Shown here piece after piece: positions 46,955 to 59,687 of a DNA stretch of 64,000 bases. The DNA lies in NCBI RefSeq assembly GCF_021155765.1, contig NC_060116.1, positions 9,610,001-9,674,000 on the forward strand, given 5' to 3'. Origin of the DNA: Diprion similis (lineage: Eukaryota; Arthropoda; Insecta; Hymenoptera; Diprionidae). The notes under the pieces were generated by a model. It saw only the letters and a program-made list of their open reading frames with translations, had not been told where the DNA came from and made no database searches. The position numbers and the translations under genes are program-made. Numbering within the stretch: the stretch's first letter is position 1; every line of letters begins with the position of its first letter.

Positions 46955-49900
46955 ATGACAGCGACAATGTGCAACACGCCGAGGTCGTTTCGCATCGACG
47001 ATCTCCTACATCCGGAACGTGGATCCTCCATTCGAGACAGTATCGTCTCGCCCAGGGAGGGTGAGAGGTCGTCCTGCAGCCCCCCGACGACACCCGACAC
47101 CCCCACAACACCCTCAACACCACCGCGTACTCCCACCATCCCGTTTCCCATGCATCTCCAAGCACACTGGCCTGCGAGACCAACTCCTGTTTATGCACCG
47201 CATATGGATGACCGGCGACTATGTCTTCCCTACGACCTTCATCCCTTTAGAGGTAAGTCGTCTTCTTCTAGCCAATGTCCCTGAGTGAAAATGGCAGTCT
47301 CGTTTTCGCTTTTTAGAAGGAACGAATATTCTCTTCACTGAAATGACTAATGCGCTTTTCGTGTGCATCCAAATCAGGATCATCAGGTACCTGATGCATG
47401 CTTCTTACCTTTTCTGCAATTCATGCGACATATGTCATTGCCAGCTCGATAAAGTACTGTTACTACGGGCAGCCTAGTCGGTTGATAAACGATAATATTG
47501 CGCCTTTGAGGAAAATACTTAATTAGGAACGTCGATGTTTTTACAGGATGCGGCTACTGACCATAGAGCGGATTTTGTACGCACACAATTACATTTGTAT
47601 TCGTATTTGTATTTCATATTCGAACAAATTGTTTAGTGAACGCGAATTGAAAATTTATAATTTATTCTTAGACACATTATTTAGTTTTTTACAATGCCCT
47701 CAGTAAATTTTTTAACGGGATGCCAGCAAAGCCATTTTCTGTGGACTTTTATTTATGTATTACATATATAACAGGATACCTATAGTGCAAAGTCAGTACA
47801 TTAACGTATTTCCTACTTTGTCTTTTGCGGTAATATACTTGATAATGACAAGTGAAATTAGAATATTATCGCAATTTATCCTTCGGAAGTATGATTCATA
47901 ATTTAACGCGACGTAATAGGGAATTTAGTAACGACGAAATTTACTCTTCAAAAATCCGATCAGACTTCCCGCGTTATTATGGAATTGTAAGACATCCTCG
48001 ATAACAATTTTACAGTATATACAACTCCCATTTCTGATTGCTTAACATCCTTCAAAGACCGCAAAACAACCACCATCCCGCTTGTTTGAAAGCACTTAAA
48101 ACGACAATACAATCCGTCGGCGAGAAGAAATGTACAAAAATCAACCCCAAGAATCATTCGTGGTGAAACTACTCAAGTATCAGCCACTTCCCGTTTCCGT
48201 TGACAGCCGTGCTTCTCAGAAGCTGGAGAAAAGATATACGTGACGTATACACTCGAAGTGCGCATGTTGTTTATTTTTTCGAAATTTGGGGTGAAGTGAA
48301 ATCAATTTTGATAATCGGTGAAAAATCGTACCGTACGCCTCTCAACCCGCCTTCGAGCCAAATAGTTTATCATTCATGCAGGGCATTTGCATGATATATT
48401 TATCTTCAGGGACTTCCTTCCTGTATTTACTCTCTATGCCTCCGCTGTATCTCGCTGAAAACGGCTGAATATAAAGCAACATTGCTGAGAACTACCCACG
48501 TCTGACAAGTTATCGGTGACATTTTGTCAAGTAACAATTACATCCGGGAACAATCGGTAATTGAGTAGAGTTAACAATTCGTATGACCACGCTTGTTCTT
48601 TGTAATCGGAAAAATTGTTAAATGTTGAAACTCGGGATTGGATGAAGTTGTTTAGCTGTAAGATCATAATTGAGCGCATCGAGCGCAACAAAGCGACAAA
48701 TAATTTAATTAGTTAATCAATCATATAGCTCTGGAAAGGGTAATTAAGATTAAGCGGCGTTTAATGCGGTGAATTATAGATTACGTCAAGTAGTTGGTTA
48801 TTAATTACTTAATTACTCAACGATTAAAGTCATGTAAAAGAATTTCCAAGCACGTGCTTATTCAACATCCAATTTTAGTCAACGCACGTTTGTTGATATT
48901 AAATAAATTGTCATTCGCGATGATCCGCTATGTGTAACACAGAAAGATTAAGATCAACCAAGGTCAGAATTTATCTAATTTTCAAATGCCGTACGACGAT
49001 ACTGTCAGAAAGAGATTCCACGCACCTTTTTATTTCTATACGTATACATACATACATAAACGTATATAAGCTTAATCGGTGCCCATATATATATATTATA
49101 TACTATATATACATACGGTAAACAAGGTGGAAAAGGCACAAACTCGGATCGCGCGTACTATCTCGAAAAGTTTATTCTCCAAACTTAATACGTCAAACAA
49201 TCCCTATCTATCACAAATATACATATCAATTAAACGCTCTTCGGCACAGGGTGCAGCGGCCGTTCTCCAAACATGCTGAAAACCGTTCACACCGATCGAT
49301 TCGTAATTCCAGTAGTATATTAAATTTGATTTAGCAAATTTATAGAATATTGTTTACGAAAGAAGTATCGTCGCACGGTTGACTTCGTTAATTAGCAATC
49401 ATTGTAAAGGGCAGTAATTATCGCATTCTGCAGTTAGTCATTTAAAGACAGCCTTGCCGCAATAAAGATAGGAAATATAATATCGCGCACCAACAATATT
49501 TTATTGAATACCAATTGCTGGTTTTCCGCCAGTGATGCAATATCTGGCTTAATAAATCGATTAATCAAAAATCTACGACATCTTTTGATAACTAAGCTTT
49601 CGCGGTAAGCGCTTTTATCGTGACAACCTGGCTAATAGCTCTGGAATAATATGTCAATCCGTCCACACGTTCAATCGGTTCTCTCTATCGTGTCATGCGT
49701 GTGTACAGCCTATCTGACAAAAACACCCAACGTCTATCCTTACCGCAGACTAGTGTGCGTCAGCTGGATGGACAAGCCGCTAATCTTGTATAATGTATCA
49801 TTACGGACTATTTTTAAGTTACAATTTTACATACTTTCATTGTAATTACTGTAATAACAGTATCGCGCAATAAAACTCACGACAATCGAATGCTCTTCAA

Positions 49901-51986
49901 AAATAATACATCTGATCCTACCTGCCATTAATCGCACGCTAAATCCATCGTAAATCTTAAATTATTATTAACACTTGATTCTGTTCATCAGTTGTTGCGC
50001 GCAATAATGTTTACCTAATTTATGACAAGCGTTCAATGACTTGTAAATTAATTCTTTTGATGAATCATACAGTTTGCGAAATCGTCAGAAACGGTAACGT
50101 AATATTTGGTCATATTATACTGTCAATGTACATGTATAAGGATATACGGTCAAAGATCTCGTTCTCCGCATTACACACTAATCAGTATTTCCTTGATTTT
50201 CAAATCGATCACTGATTACCGGTATATTTGGCACTTGGCATTTGATATTTATTACAGGCAGTATCGTTGACACATTAAGTATAACTATATATACTGTAGC
50301 ACCATCTAATTGTCTACGCGTAAAAACTCACGTGCTCCACAATGATCGCAACACTTTAAAATTGCAGGGTCACCGTCTTGACTTGAAAGAAAAATGGCAA
50401 ACGGACTCGAACAAGCTGTATCGTATATAAAAAAAATAGTGCAATCATCATTTACCGTGAAATAAAAAGTGACGAAAACCTGGAGAAGAGCACCTAATTC
50501 CTCGTCAATACGAGGTCGATCGGTTTTTCCCCCGCAGTCTGTTCTCGATCAAGGATCTAAAACCGTTACATCAAACGCCCATCCGCCCTGGCTACTTCGT
50601 CGAGGATCACGATTATGTCCGATACACAAGCGTAGTTGGGCCGATGTAGTAATACTAGTACCTAAAAGATACACGATATATATAAAAATATATAAGTACT
50701 GTGTACCATCGCGGTGCTGCCGGTATTATACGAAAGGGAACGAGTCGTCTATTTGTCGGCGGTCAACACGGTTATCAGTAATGTATTTGATTGTCTGATG
50801 AATGTTCCGAGGCGCCAAAAAGAGATTATAATGCTATTGATCATTAATGCCATCGTGCGGGATAAGTGGCCGCAACTCTCCTCATCCTTGCGGCCTGCAA
50901 GTCTCTGCACGTATGTACCTACATTGTACCTACACACGCGAAGCCCCCGCGATATAGGCATACGTATGTGGATGAGCAAGGTGCACCACCGATCGGCTCG
51001 TACTACTATCACTTTGGGCACTGACTGATGCCCGAGCCTTGGGCCCGCGCCGCTACCCGATCAACTCACCAAGGATTACCCCGACAAAATAATATCGATC
51101 AATCGTGCCAGAGTATTACCGAACCCCCTTCATACGCCCGGCCTTCCCCCGACCGACACTCACTCTTACCAATATCTCTACTGTCATTTCGTATTGTTCA
51201 ACGATCGGCCATTGTAGCACATTTTTTCTCTCTCTTGACTCGCCATGTATCAGTTCTAAAAGAATAAGCCTGGTAAATTTTCGTCATAACTATGTGTAAT
51301 ATTATTTCCATGATGCACCCCATAGAGACCCTTAATTACAGGCAAATTATGGTACAAAACAAAAGAGCAGCGGAAGTACTCGAGTCAAATTGTACCCTGA
51401 TTTGCCTACGATTTGGGTCCCTATGGGGTGCATCATCTCAATTCCAGATAGTATTACAGATGTTTTTTCCTTACTTGCAGCGGTTCCACCAGCCAGGTTT
51501 TGGCCGCTCTATTCGCCCTATCAGCTCCCTTTGCAGCACAATATTCTGGCACGACTATCGGCCGCTCATCACAGCAAACGCAAAGGAGGTCAGGTCCGTT
51601 TTACACCGCATCAAACGGCAGGCCTTGAACAGAGATTTGGTTCTCACAAGTACCTCAGCCCTGAGGACCGCAGGCATCTTGCTGCACAGTTGAAGCTCAC
51701 CGATCGTCAGGTAAGGATTGATGCGATTGTCACTAAAGTACATATATTATAACTCTCCAGTGCAAGTTTATCGTCAACGTTTGACTTCCGTTCTGTAAAA
51801 CAGGTAAAGACATGGTTCCAAAATCGAAGAGCAAAGTGGAGACGCGCCAATCCAACGGCTGCAAATAGTGAAGGCGGAGAAGGTTCGGGAAATTCGATTC
51901 GAAATGGCGCGAGCGGAGAGGCTAACGAAGAGCTTGATGAGCCCTACGATAGCGACTGTGAAAGTCCGATTTCGGTTACAGACTAG
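46955..51986 (+). CDS. HHEX: Homeobox transcription factor HHEX (Hex/Prh)
   Basis: Sequence-specific nuclear DNA-binding regulator of the Hex class. Three exons: 46955-47252, 51481-51710 and 51804-51986 (stop TAG), total 236 aa; the first intron is 4.2 kb. Near the N-terminus SFRIDDLL resembles the eh1-like Groucho-binding motif of Hex proteins. A Pro/Thr-rich segment follows (TTPDTPTTPSTPPRTPTIP). The homeodomain spans about residues 132-191, from KRKGGQVRF through KYLSPEDRRHLAAQLKL to VKTWFQNRRAKWRR; the third helix is split by the second intron at Q|VKTWF. Homeodomain position 50 is Gln. The tail is Gly/Ser-rich then acidic and ends SDCESPISVTD. The first in-frame ATG after the upstream stop was taken as start; a second Met lies four codons on. 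The KGGQVRF and KYLSP signatures separate Hex from goosecoid- and NK-type factors. Confidence 0.93.
47253..51480 (+). other. HHEX: HHEX first intron (4.2 kb)
   Basis: Begins GTAAGT after AGAG at 47252 and ends TTACTTGCAG at 51480. It is AT-rich with no other convincing exon and contains the hairpin at 51310-51436 just before the acceptor. Frames inside it do not resemble known proteins. Large introns of developmental regulators often hold enhancers, but no specific element could be identified. Confidence 0.7.
51310..51436. repeat. Imperfect hairpin in HHEX intron 1
   Basis: Left arm 51310-51356 and right arm 51390-51436 pair at about 80% of positions with one bulge. The outer helix ATGATGCACCCCATAG is perfect, followed after one mismatch by GACCC; inner pairings are AGGCAAAT and GGTACAA. 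The loop is 33 nt. Total length (127 nt) is in the range of an insect miRNA precursor, but I do not recognise a known mature sequence in either arm. It ends 44 nt before HHEX exon 2. Confidence 0.7.
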
Positions 51987-54299
51987 ACGAACACCGAAGA
52001 GTCAATCTAGATGCCGTAATATCTCCGTTGAGAAAAATACACGAGAAGAAAAGATGAAGGCCTGATTCAAATATAAATATTTCCACGCCTAGGCGAAGTC
52101 AGACGAACGATAAACGTTTCGGATAACTGCGAATATGAAGATTCGAATGGACTATTGAAAAGTCTCGACGCAGGTGGATAGATACTTATGCCAGAGTTTG
52201 ATATGAATGGTATATTTAAATGTCGTGATGCAGTCCAACATTGAAGAAACCGTAACGAGTCGATCGGGTGATCGATAACAACGGGTCAACTTAGTGAGAG
52301 AAATTATAATCATGCGGTTTTGTTTATTTGCACTTTACACTTAGATATCGGATTATTACGGTCTTGTTCAACGTTGACCTGATCTCCCGATTCAATGGGA
52401 TTCCACTTGTGCCTTTGACGGAGGAAAATGCATAAGTCGATGAGACTTTGTGTTAGACATCGAAGGAGAGAGAAAGACTTCGAATCTATCGAATACGAAC
52501 AAAGTTTGTACAAACATCTATTTTCTCTCCGATGGTATGTGTATAGTTTATATTATAATGTACAGTGAAAATTGAAAACAAACGATCCATGAATTAAATA
52601 TTTTATATATACGTGTAATTATAGCTCATCAAACCAGCATGTTTTATATTAAAATATGTAAATATGGGATGATTAAATTTACATCTAAATTATATTTATT
52701 AAATCATTATGTCATTTTTTTAGTTGATAAGCAAGTGCGGCACATATTCAATAGTATTAATATCCCTTGTTTACACTAAGAATATAATAGTAATACAATA
52801 ATATCTAAATGGATTTTGAAAAATAATAAATTTATGCAAAACATGCATCATATATTCAATATCGCTGATAAGAATATCCCTCAAATACGGCGGACGATAA
52901 TTCTGGCCAAATTAGCTTGCCCCACTAACCTGAACCTGAAAATAAAAATTATGGTGACGAAGCGAATGTTCATTCTAAACTATAGCTTGGTTAAGCTTAC
53001 CCTTGGGTCCTGGGTGTCTACAGCGAAGTCGATACAGCAAAAGTACGAAATTTCAAAATACACATTCATATATATACCTACTAAGTTCCTGAAACAATTA
53101 TGCGCACAAAAAATTCATATCAACTCCCGCTCGCCAGCTTCCGGCAAAATTAGTTTCAATTAGTTTGTTCAATTTCCATCGGTGTGGGGCTCCATTATAT
53201 GAAAAAAACGGAATAACATAGAAACAGCATGAGGCGTACGTATTTTGTTCTTTTTATTATTTCCAAATCTTGCTTAGAACCTGAAGAAATTCTTTCACAA
53301 TCTAATAATTAATAGGTAATTAAGTTTAACATTAACGCCTGACAATGATGAAGTAAAGATTACAGATAAGCTATCCTTGCCCAGTCATACTTATGATATG
53401 CATGTTTATATTTCCCTATATCTGACTTTACGGGCATATAAATAAAATCTTATTGCTTAATATTTTATACTATTTATATAATTACATATGATGATATGTT
53501 TTTGTAGTCCCAATGATTAATATGCACGTTTGTGCAATGCCTCATGCGAGACATGTATGGACGGATTGACCCAGATATATAAATTTGATATTTCGAAAAC
53601 CGAACGAATCCGCATCTTACCGACATTTTGACAGTAATAGATTACAAATATGCCAGCACTTAATTACACGCTTCAAGAATCATGCTCTTTAACGAGGTGC
53701 AAAATATGAATGATTAACACAGACTGCCGGTGTTAAACTTTTCAAATAATCACAGTTCGATTAAACTGAATAACAATTACATAACCACCGTCTCGGTTCG
53801 CTGTAAGACCTCGATTTTCAAAAATACCAATTATATCCGGCAGTATTTGACGAGGCCTCAGATTGTCATTATTATTATACTGTCCTCTTTTTCTCGCTAA
53901 TTCCATCTATACAATAGTTATAGTGTTATTATCAAGATAGCAGGGAGGAATAACTCAAGCCTCGTCAGTACTGTAATTACTAAATCAGAGTTACTCCGAT
54001 GCTACGATAAAGTTGTTTTAAATATCACAATAACCTCACACGAAAAGCTGTACTACATCATCTACAAATACTTATTATTTAAATTAGTTTAACAAATACG
54101 AATTACAAAGTAATCATATGTACCTATATATATATATATATATACCGTATATGTATACATATGATAATGTAATATTTTCAGACTACAAGTGACTATTGAA
54201 ATAACGTTATTGAATAATGTTTTGCTTTTGTTTTTTTGTTTTTTTTTCATTCGTCAACGATACAAACCTTAAAAGGCAAATTGATTACCGTTACATTCT

Positions 54300-54556
54300 A
54301 TTGTTATTGTTATTTTTTCATATTTACGAATAATGTTATTATTACCATTACTATTGATATTGATATTATCATCATCATCATCATCATCATTGTTGTTGTT
54401 GTTATCATTATTATTACTATTATTATTGTTGTTATTATTACTATTATTATTATTATTAATGTTGTTATTATTATTTTTTATTATTCATCCGTTCATTCAT
54501 TCATTCATTCATTTATTCATTCATTCATCCATTCATTCGTTTATTTATTTATCATA
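54300..54556. repeat. Compound microsatellite (ATC, TTG, ATT and CATT units)
   Basis: Successive blocks of ATC repeats (about 54368-54390), TTG repeats (to about 54403), mixed ATT/TTG repeats (to about 54475) and then CATT/TTAT tetranucleotides (about 54482-54552). It produces two overlapping low-complexity plus-strand frames that are not genes. Confidence 0.9.
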
Positions 54557-54886
54557 TATTAATTTGCGATGTATTCGAACTTCAATGACCGTAACAGTAG
54601 TTGAATGAACGTACGATAATAATATTGAAAGCAATGACGAATTTAAATAATCTATATTATATTATGAGAAGGTATATGTATGTATGTGTTCTATCTGTGT
54701 GTGCGCGCAGAACACACAAGCCCACTTTGCCATTGCCTATATATTACAGTTACAATGTAACAACACCAATTGTCCAACAGGAGAATTACTATCATTCTTT
54801 AAACATTATTTTATGTTTTATTTTTTCGCTTTATGATTCATCTAATTATATGTTTAATTTTATCCCCTCTTATTTACTTTCATGCT

Positions 54887-54916
54887 ATAATAATAATAAT
54901 AATAATAATAATAATG
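54887..54916. repeat. (AAT)n microsatellite
   Basis: About ten uninterrupted AAT/TAA units. Confidence 0.9.
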
Positions 54917-56007
54917 CTTTTTTTCGTTCTACATCTTGTAACATAGCAAAGCCCCGTTACGTTACAAGTAATATTAGAGAATTTATAATCGAAAATAAAC
55001 GAAAAACATAGCTTATCTTGATTAAAGTTTACTTTCGCTATTATATATTTTATGTATTTTAATACATTTCAATCACTGTTAAATCTTTACTATTAAGTCT
55101 TATTGGCATAGATTTTAACTTCTGCGATTTAAATTTCTGTCGATTTATTTATAGTTGGATTTAATTGTGAATCTGAGAGATTAGATCGAGTTTATATTCT
55201 TCGGATAAATTGTTATCGCACAAAGACATAATTACAGGGGCCTAACGTTGAAATTGCCTCGTTTGATGTTGAACGCCAAATTTGGCGACATTTTTTGGTC
55301 TTCGGGTGACGGAAGGGGCCACGAACTTTTTTAACAGCCAAGATTTTCGACGCACAAGCTCACGCAAGCCTCGACTGTTATTTTAAGCATTTTTCAAACT
55401 CTAGATAAATTCACGTAATAATCTCGATAGAATAAAGGCAAGATGGAAGGATTTTTTTTAAAATGGCGCAACGGAACGGTTTTTTGTCTTTCACTGATCG
55501 CTGTCAAATGTGTTTGTATATAAATTTATCACGTATAAAATTCGTTCTATATAGGATATTTTTGTATAAAGAATCATCTACACTGTATAATAATTTGACT
55601 TATAGAAATTGATGCGATTTTTATGATAATAATGATAGAGAAAAATTGTCTAAAAACAAAATTTTTCTACGATTTCATTTGATACAAATAATTGCCATCC
55701 TTCCTTCCTTTTCACTTCTTGTACTCGTACCAATAAACGCCCGTCATAAATTGTAATATCTTTTACAGAGTACGCAATTATAATTTCAAACTCTTAATTA
55801 TATTGGATCAAGAATTCTCGTTCAATAATTCCAAAGAGGAAAATCCTACGTCGTGACGAAAAGGTCAGCTGAACTTTCCACACAAAGAATATACACTAAG
55901 TAGCCAAAACTTTGGAAAATCTTCAAAATGTGTAATTATGCTAAGCCAAAACTAGAACAGATTACGTCAGATTAGTTTAGCAGCTTTCTTGTTACAAAAT
56001 ATATAGG

Positions 56008-56011
<4 letters not shown>

Positions 56012-56050
<39 letters not shown>
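56012..56050. repeat. (TA)n microsatellite
   Basis: About nineteen uninterrupted TA units, preceded by an interrupted ATATAGGTATG run. Confidence 0.9.
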
Positions 56051-56051
<1 letters not shown>

Positions 56052-58012
56052 ACTCAGAGATTTTCACACCGCTAACTTTGAATGTCTGTAAATCTTAAGC
56101 CTAATCAAACTTACGGGACTTTAATGCGATGGAGTATAACTTTCAATTGTTTCTGTAATGCATTACAACTTTATCACCAAAATATTATTCAAGCATATTT
56201 TCGTTTAGCATCGTAGTTACAAGTTTTAAGGTATGTTATTCTGTTTTTTTCTTCCTACATAGGAAATATCGCATAAGACGACTGCAGTGTCAAACGTCAA
56301 GTTACTATCTTTTACTATCATAGAGTTAACGAATAAAAAATGCATGTTTTCAATATGCATTAGTATTGCCCGAGCAAATTGATTACTATTCGAAAGCATT
56401 CGAGTAACATCTGCAGTCCGACCTGACTGAGACCCTGGTTAATGTAAATTCATACATTGTTGTAATTCAACCGTACATACAAAGCGAGCTATAACGTAAT
56501 TTGTATAACTATATTCTAAATTGATTAATTAGTCGTACTTTCACTTGTAACGATATTATTATTATTACTATCCTTCTCTTATCGACATCATAACTACACT
56601 ATATTTACTGTTATTGTTAATATTAGCATTATCATTTTTATTAATGTTGTTGTTATTATTGTTATTGTTATTATTATTTCAATTGAAATTACACTATTAT
56701 TGATATTCGTGTACGGGAAAAAAAAAATACTTGACAAATTTCATTTATGTACTTATTGAACTGGGACTTCCTACGGAGATGTCGTATTTATTAATTAGTT
56801 TAATGAATTTATGGTAGGCGAATCGCAGAATTTGATTCAGCTTGCAATTAGATAAACTTGCCATTGACTAGAATTTTGAAAGATAAGCTGGTCACCTCGC
56901 AGACCATCAAGTAATAATTATCGAAACAATTTTAATTGGAAAAAAAATTCACGATGTACATTGAAAAACAAAATTTGGCACACATCCGTTTGTGTGTGTG
57001 TGATTTTCTGACTTTTTTTTATGTGATGCGTGCATTCACATAATTACTATAGACATTTGCGTAATTTTTTGACAATCAATAAAATACGGTAAATATGACA
57101 CCTTCCTATGTGTACCAGCAAGCAAGTCATTTCAAACTGTCTACATTCGTATTGCATAAATTTTTACTCTCTATTCTGATGATTTAGAGATTCAAGTCCG
57201 CAGTATCGTTTTTATTTTTCTAATTTTCTTTAGTAAATTTCATTTTCTGCTTTTTTTAAAATCACTCCGCCACTGAACTTATTTTTGGTATCGATATAGT
57301 ATCTATATTAGCGCAGAACGTTCGGGAGTGAAATAAGATTAATGAAAAAAATACCAACATTTGCAGGAATGTCAAATCACTTCATCTTCCAACTCATTAT
57401 ACGTTATACACATAATAGTGACCGGTAAATGAAAAACAATTGCGTAGAATTGACACATTTCCCGTGTGAAAGAGAAAGTTTTTTCACCTTTTTTCCACGT
57501 CACAGCCCCTTGTGAAAAAGGAATGTAAAATAACTTAAATACGTTTAAAAAAATTAACAATAAGATAGTACGTAGACATAGCGTGTATATATTATGTAGC
57601 ACGGAAAAACGACTGGTTTATTTTTTTCATCTCTTATTCTCTTAGCATCGATATATATTAAAATTTTTTAACTAACGTTTGTTTCGCATATTATCAGCGC
57701 ATTCGATAATATCGCATTCTGGTGTACACGGATCTTTGGCTCGCATCTTATATTCCGTTTCTTTCTTATCATACTTTCTATTAACTCTCGAGTGTTGTAC
57801 GTGAGGTCTCCGAATTGGTATGGAAAAAAGTGAAACAACATGCAACGTAAAACAGGAAAAAAGTAAATAAATAAATCAATAAATAAGTCGAACGAAACCA
57901 GCGATTCTATTCTCTCTTATATCGTATTTTCTTTTTGTTTTCCTTCTTCTTTCCTTCGCGGAATGAATTCTTCAAAGAGGCAAAAACTTGACAAATTATA
58001 CGTCATTAATTG

Positions 58013-58013
58013 G

Positions 58014-58044
<31 letters not shown>

Positions 58045-58046
58045 CA
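58013..58046. repeat. Interrupted (TA)n microsatellite
   Basis: TA repeat broken once by ACAT. Confidence 0.85.
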
Positions 58047-58847
58047 ATACGTAGCAGGATCGATTAGTATTGTTTGCGACGCGTTTATGCACAATTTATT
58101 GGCGCCGAGACCAAGCTAATATACAAATTGTACCCTGATCGACCACCTCTAACTTTCGGACAACTTGTTCACACATTAAACTACAATATTAAGAAAGCTT
58201 CGAAAAGTATGTTTCAAGTAAAATTTGCATAATTTGCGAATCACCGTGCGCAAGAATTCTGATGATAAAAATTATACAAGTTACGCTAAGAAACAGGCCT
58301 ATTTTTCTGTTCACTGTTATTATCCGGATTCGAACGAATTTTTTTCATCGTTAATGAGGTAACCGTTTAACGACACTCGTGAGATTGCAAGGATCACTTT
58401 TTCCCCTCTACTATAACCTTCGTTCAATACCGAAAGTAATAACGGAAATTGGCCAGCAACGCGCGGTCCTCATAATTGTGCAATCAAACATCGAGTATAA
58501 AGATCCATATTGGTTGGATATACTCTGGAATACGATGTAAAGATATAACGAACTGCAGTATTTTGTACTTGTTCACTCAGAGCACCGAACAACATAGACC
58601 AAATAGAAAAATCAAAGAAAAAAACAAAGAGAAACAATTCTAGACCCTCAATAGAAATATATTACTTTCACATGTTCTTCGTTAGAGTAAATATAAAGTT
58701 TTTAGAAGCCTGTATAGGGGCAATAGCAGCAGCCAAGGTTACCAATTAAATATAATAATTTAGATACATTAAAAAGCCATAGGACGTGATGATTGAGTCT
58801 ATGATTGGTTTAAAAACCGATCACCGCGAAAAAAACCGTTGTTCGAA

Positions 58848-58974
58848 TTTTTTTTTTTTTTTTTTTTTTTTTTTTCTTCTAACAAAAATTATGTGTATAA
58901 ATAAATATTGTACATCAATAATTTGTAAAGATTATTTATATTCTTTGAAGAATAATAATAATAATAATAATAAT
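58848..58974. repeat. T28 tract followed by (AAT)8
   Basis: A run of about 28 T at 58848-58875 and an eight-unit AAT repeat at 58951-58974. They create a spurious 100-codon frame. Confidence 0.9.
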
Positions 58975-59663
58975 CGAATCAAATCGAGGCTTTGGCAGTG
59001 GCAAAGGCGAAATTTTTTTTTCCTTCTTCTTTTTTTTTTAACTCTCTATAAAATATTAATACATCGGAAGGTAATATATAACGTATAATCTACGTTATAA
59101 GAGTATAAAAAAAAAACAGAAAAAAAAAAAAAATTATAGACGCATAGAAAATACTTCAAGGTACGCGAGAAGAGTACGTAGGAAACAATTGACGGATAAA
59201 CTAAATAATTACAAATTAAATAAAAGTTAAATTAAAGCCTAGTTAAAAATACAAGTTGATTATAAGAATAAATAGGTTTAATTAAGTATATATAATTTAA
59301 GCAACCAAGGTATATAAATATACATACAACACTCGTATGTACATAGATACACAATGTATATGTATATGTATTTATAATCGTATATTGTACCCGCGCGCGC
59401 TGCAAAGATATGTATAATTACGTGTTTGGGACGAGCATTGTAAGCTGCTACTTTCCTTGGACCCCCAATATGCAATAATTAATTTGCGTAGGTTTACGGT
59501 GAATTAACTCACGTCGTTCATTGTATATCCAAACATTATATATCGCAAATTCATAATTATATTATACTTATCTACAATTTTTCGCGTATCTAAAATAACG
59601 TTATTATTTTTATTTGATAATTTTTTTTTAATTTTTTTTCTCGTCTCCTTTTTCATTTATTGA

Positions 59664-59687
59664 TTTTTTTTTTTTTTTTTTTTTTTT
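59664..59687. repeat. Poly(T) tract
   Basis: About 24 consecutive T within a wider T/C-rich zone at 59610-59830 of the plus strand. Confidence 0.9.

Noticed and set aside
54236-54608. Two overlapping plus-strand open frames of about 100 codons
   Set aside because: They are translations of a compound microsatellite (poly-Ile/Leu/Ser and FIHS repeats), not genes.
58310-58345. T-arm-like string (CGTTCGAATCCGG on the minus strand) suggesting a tRNA
   Set aside because: No matching acceptor, D- or anticodon arms around it; the flanks are T-rich and unpaired.
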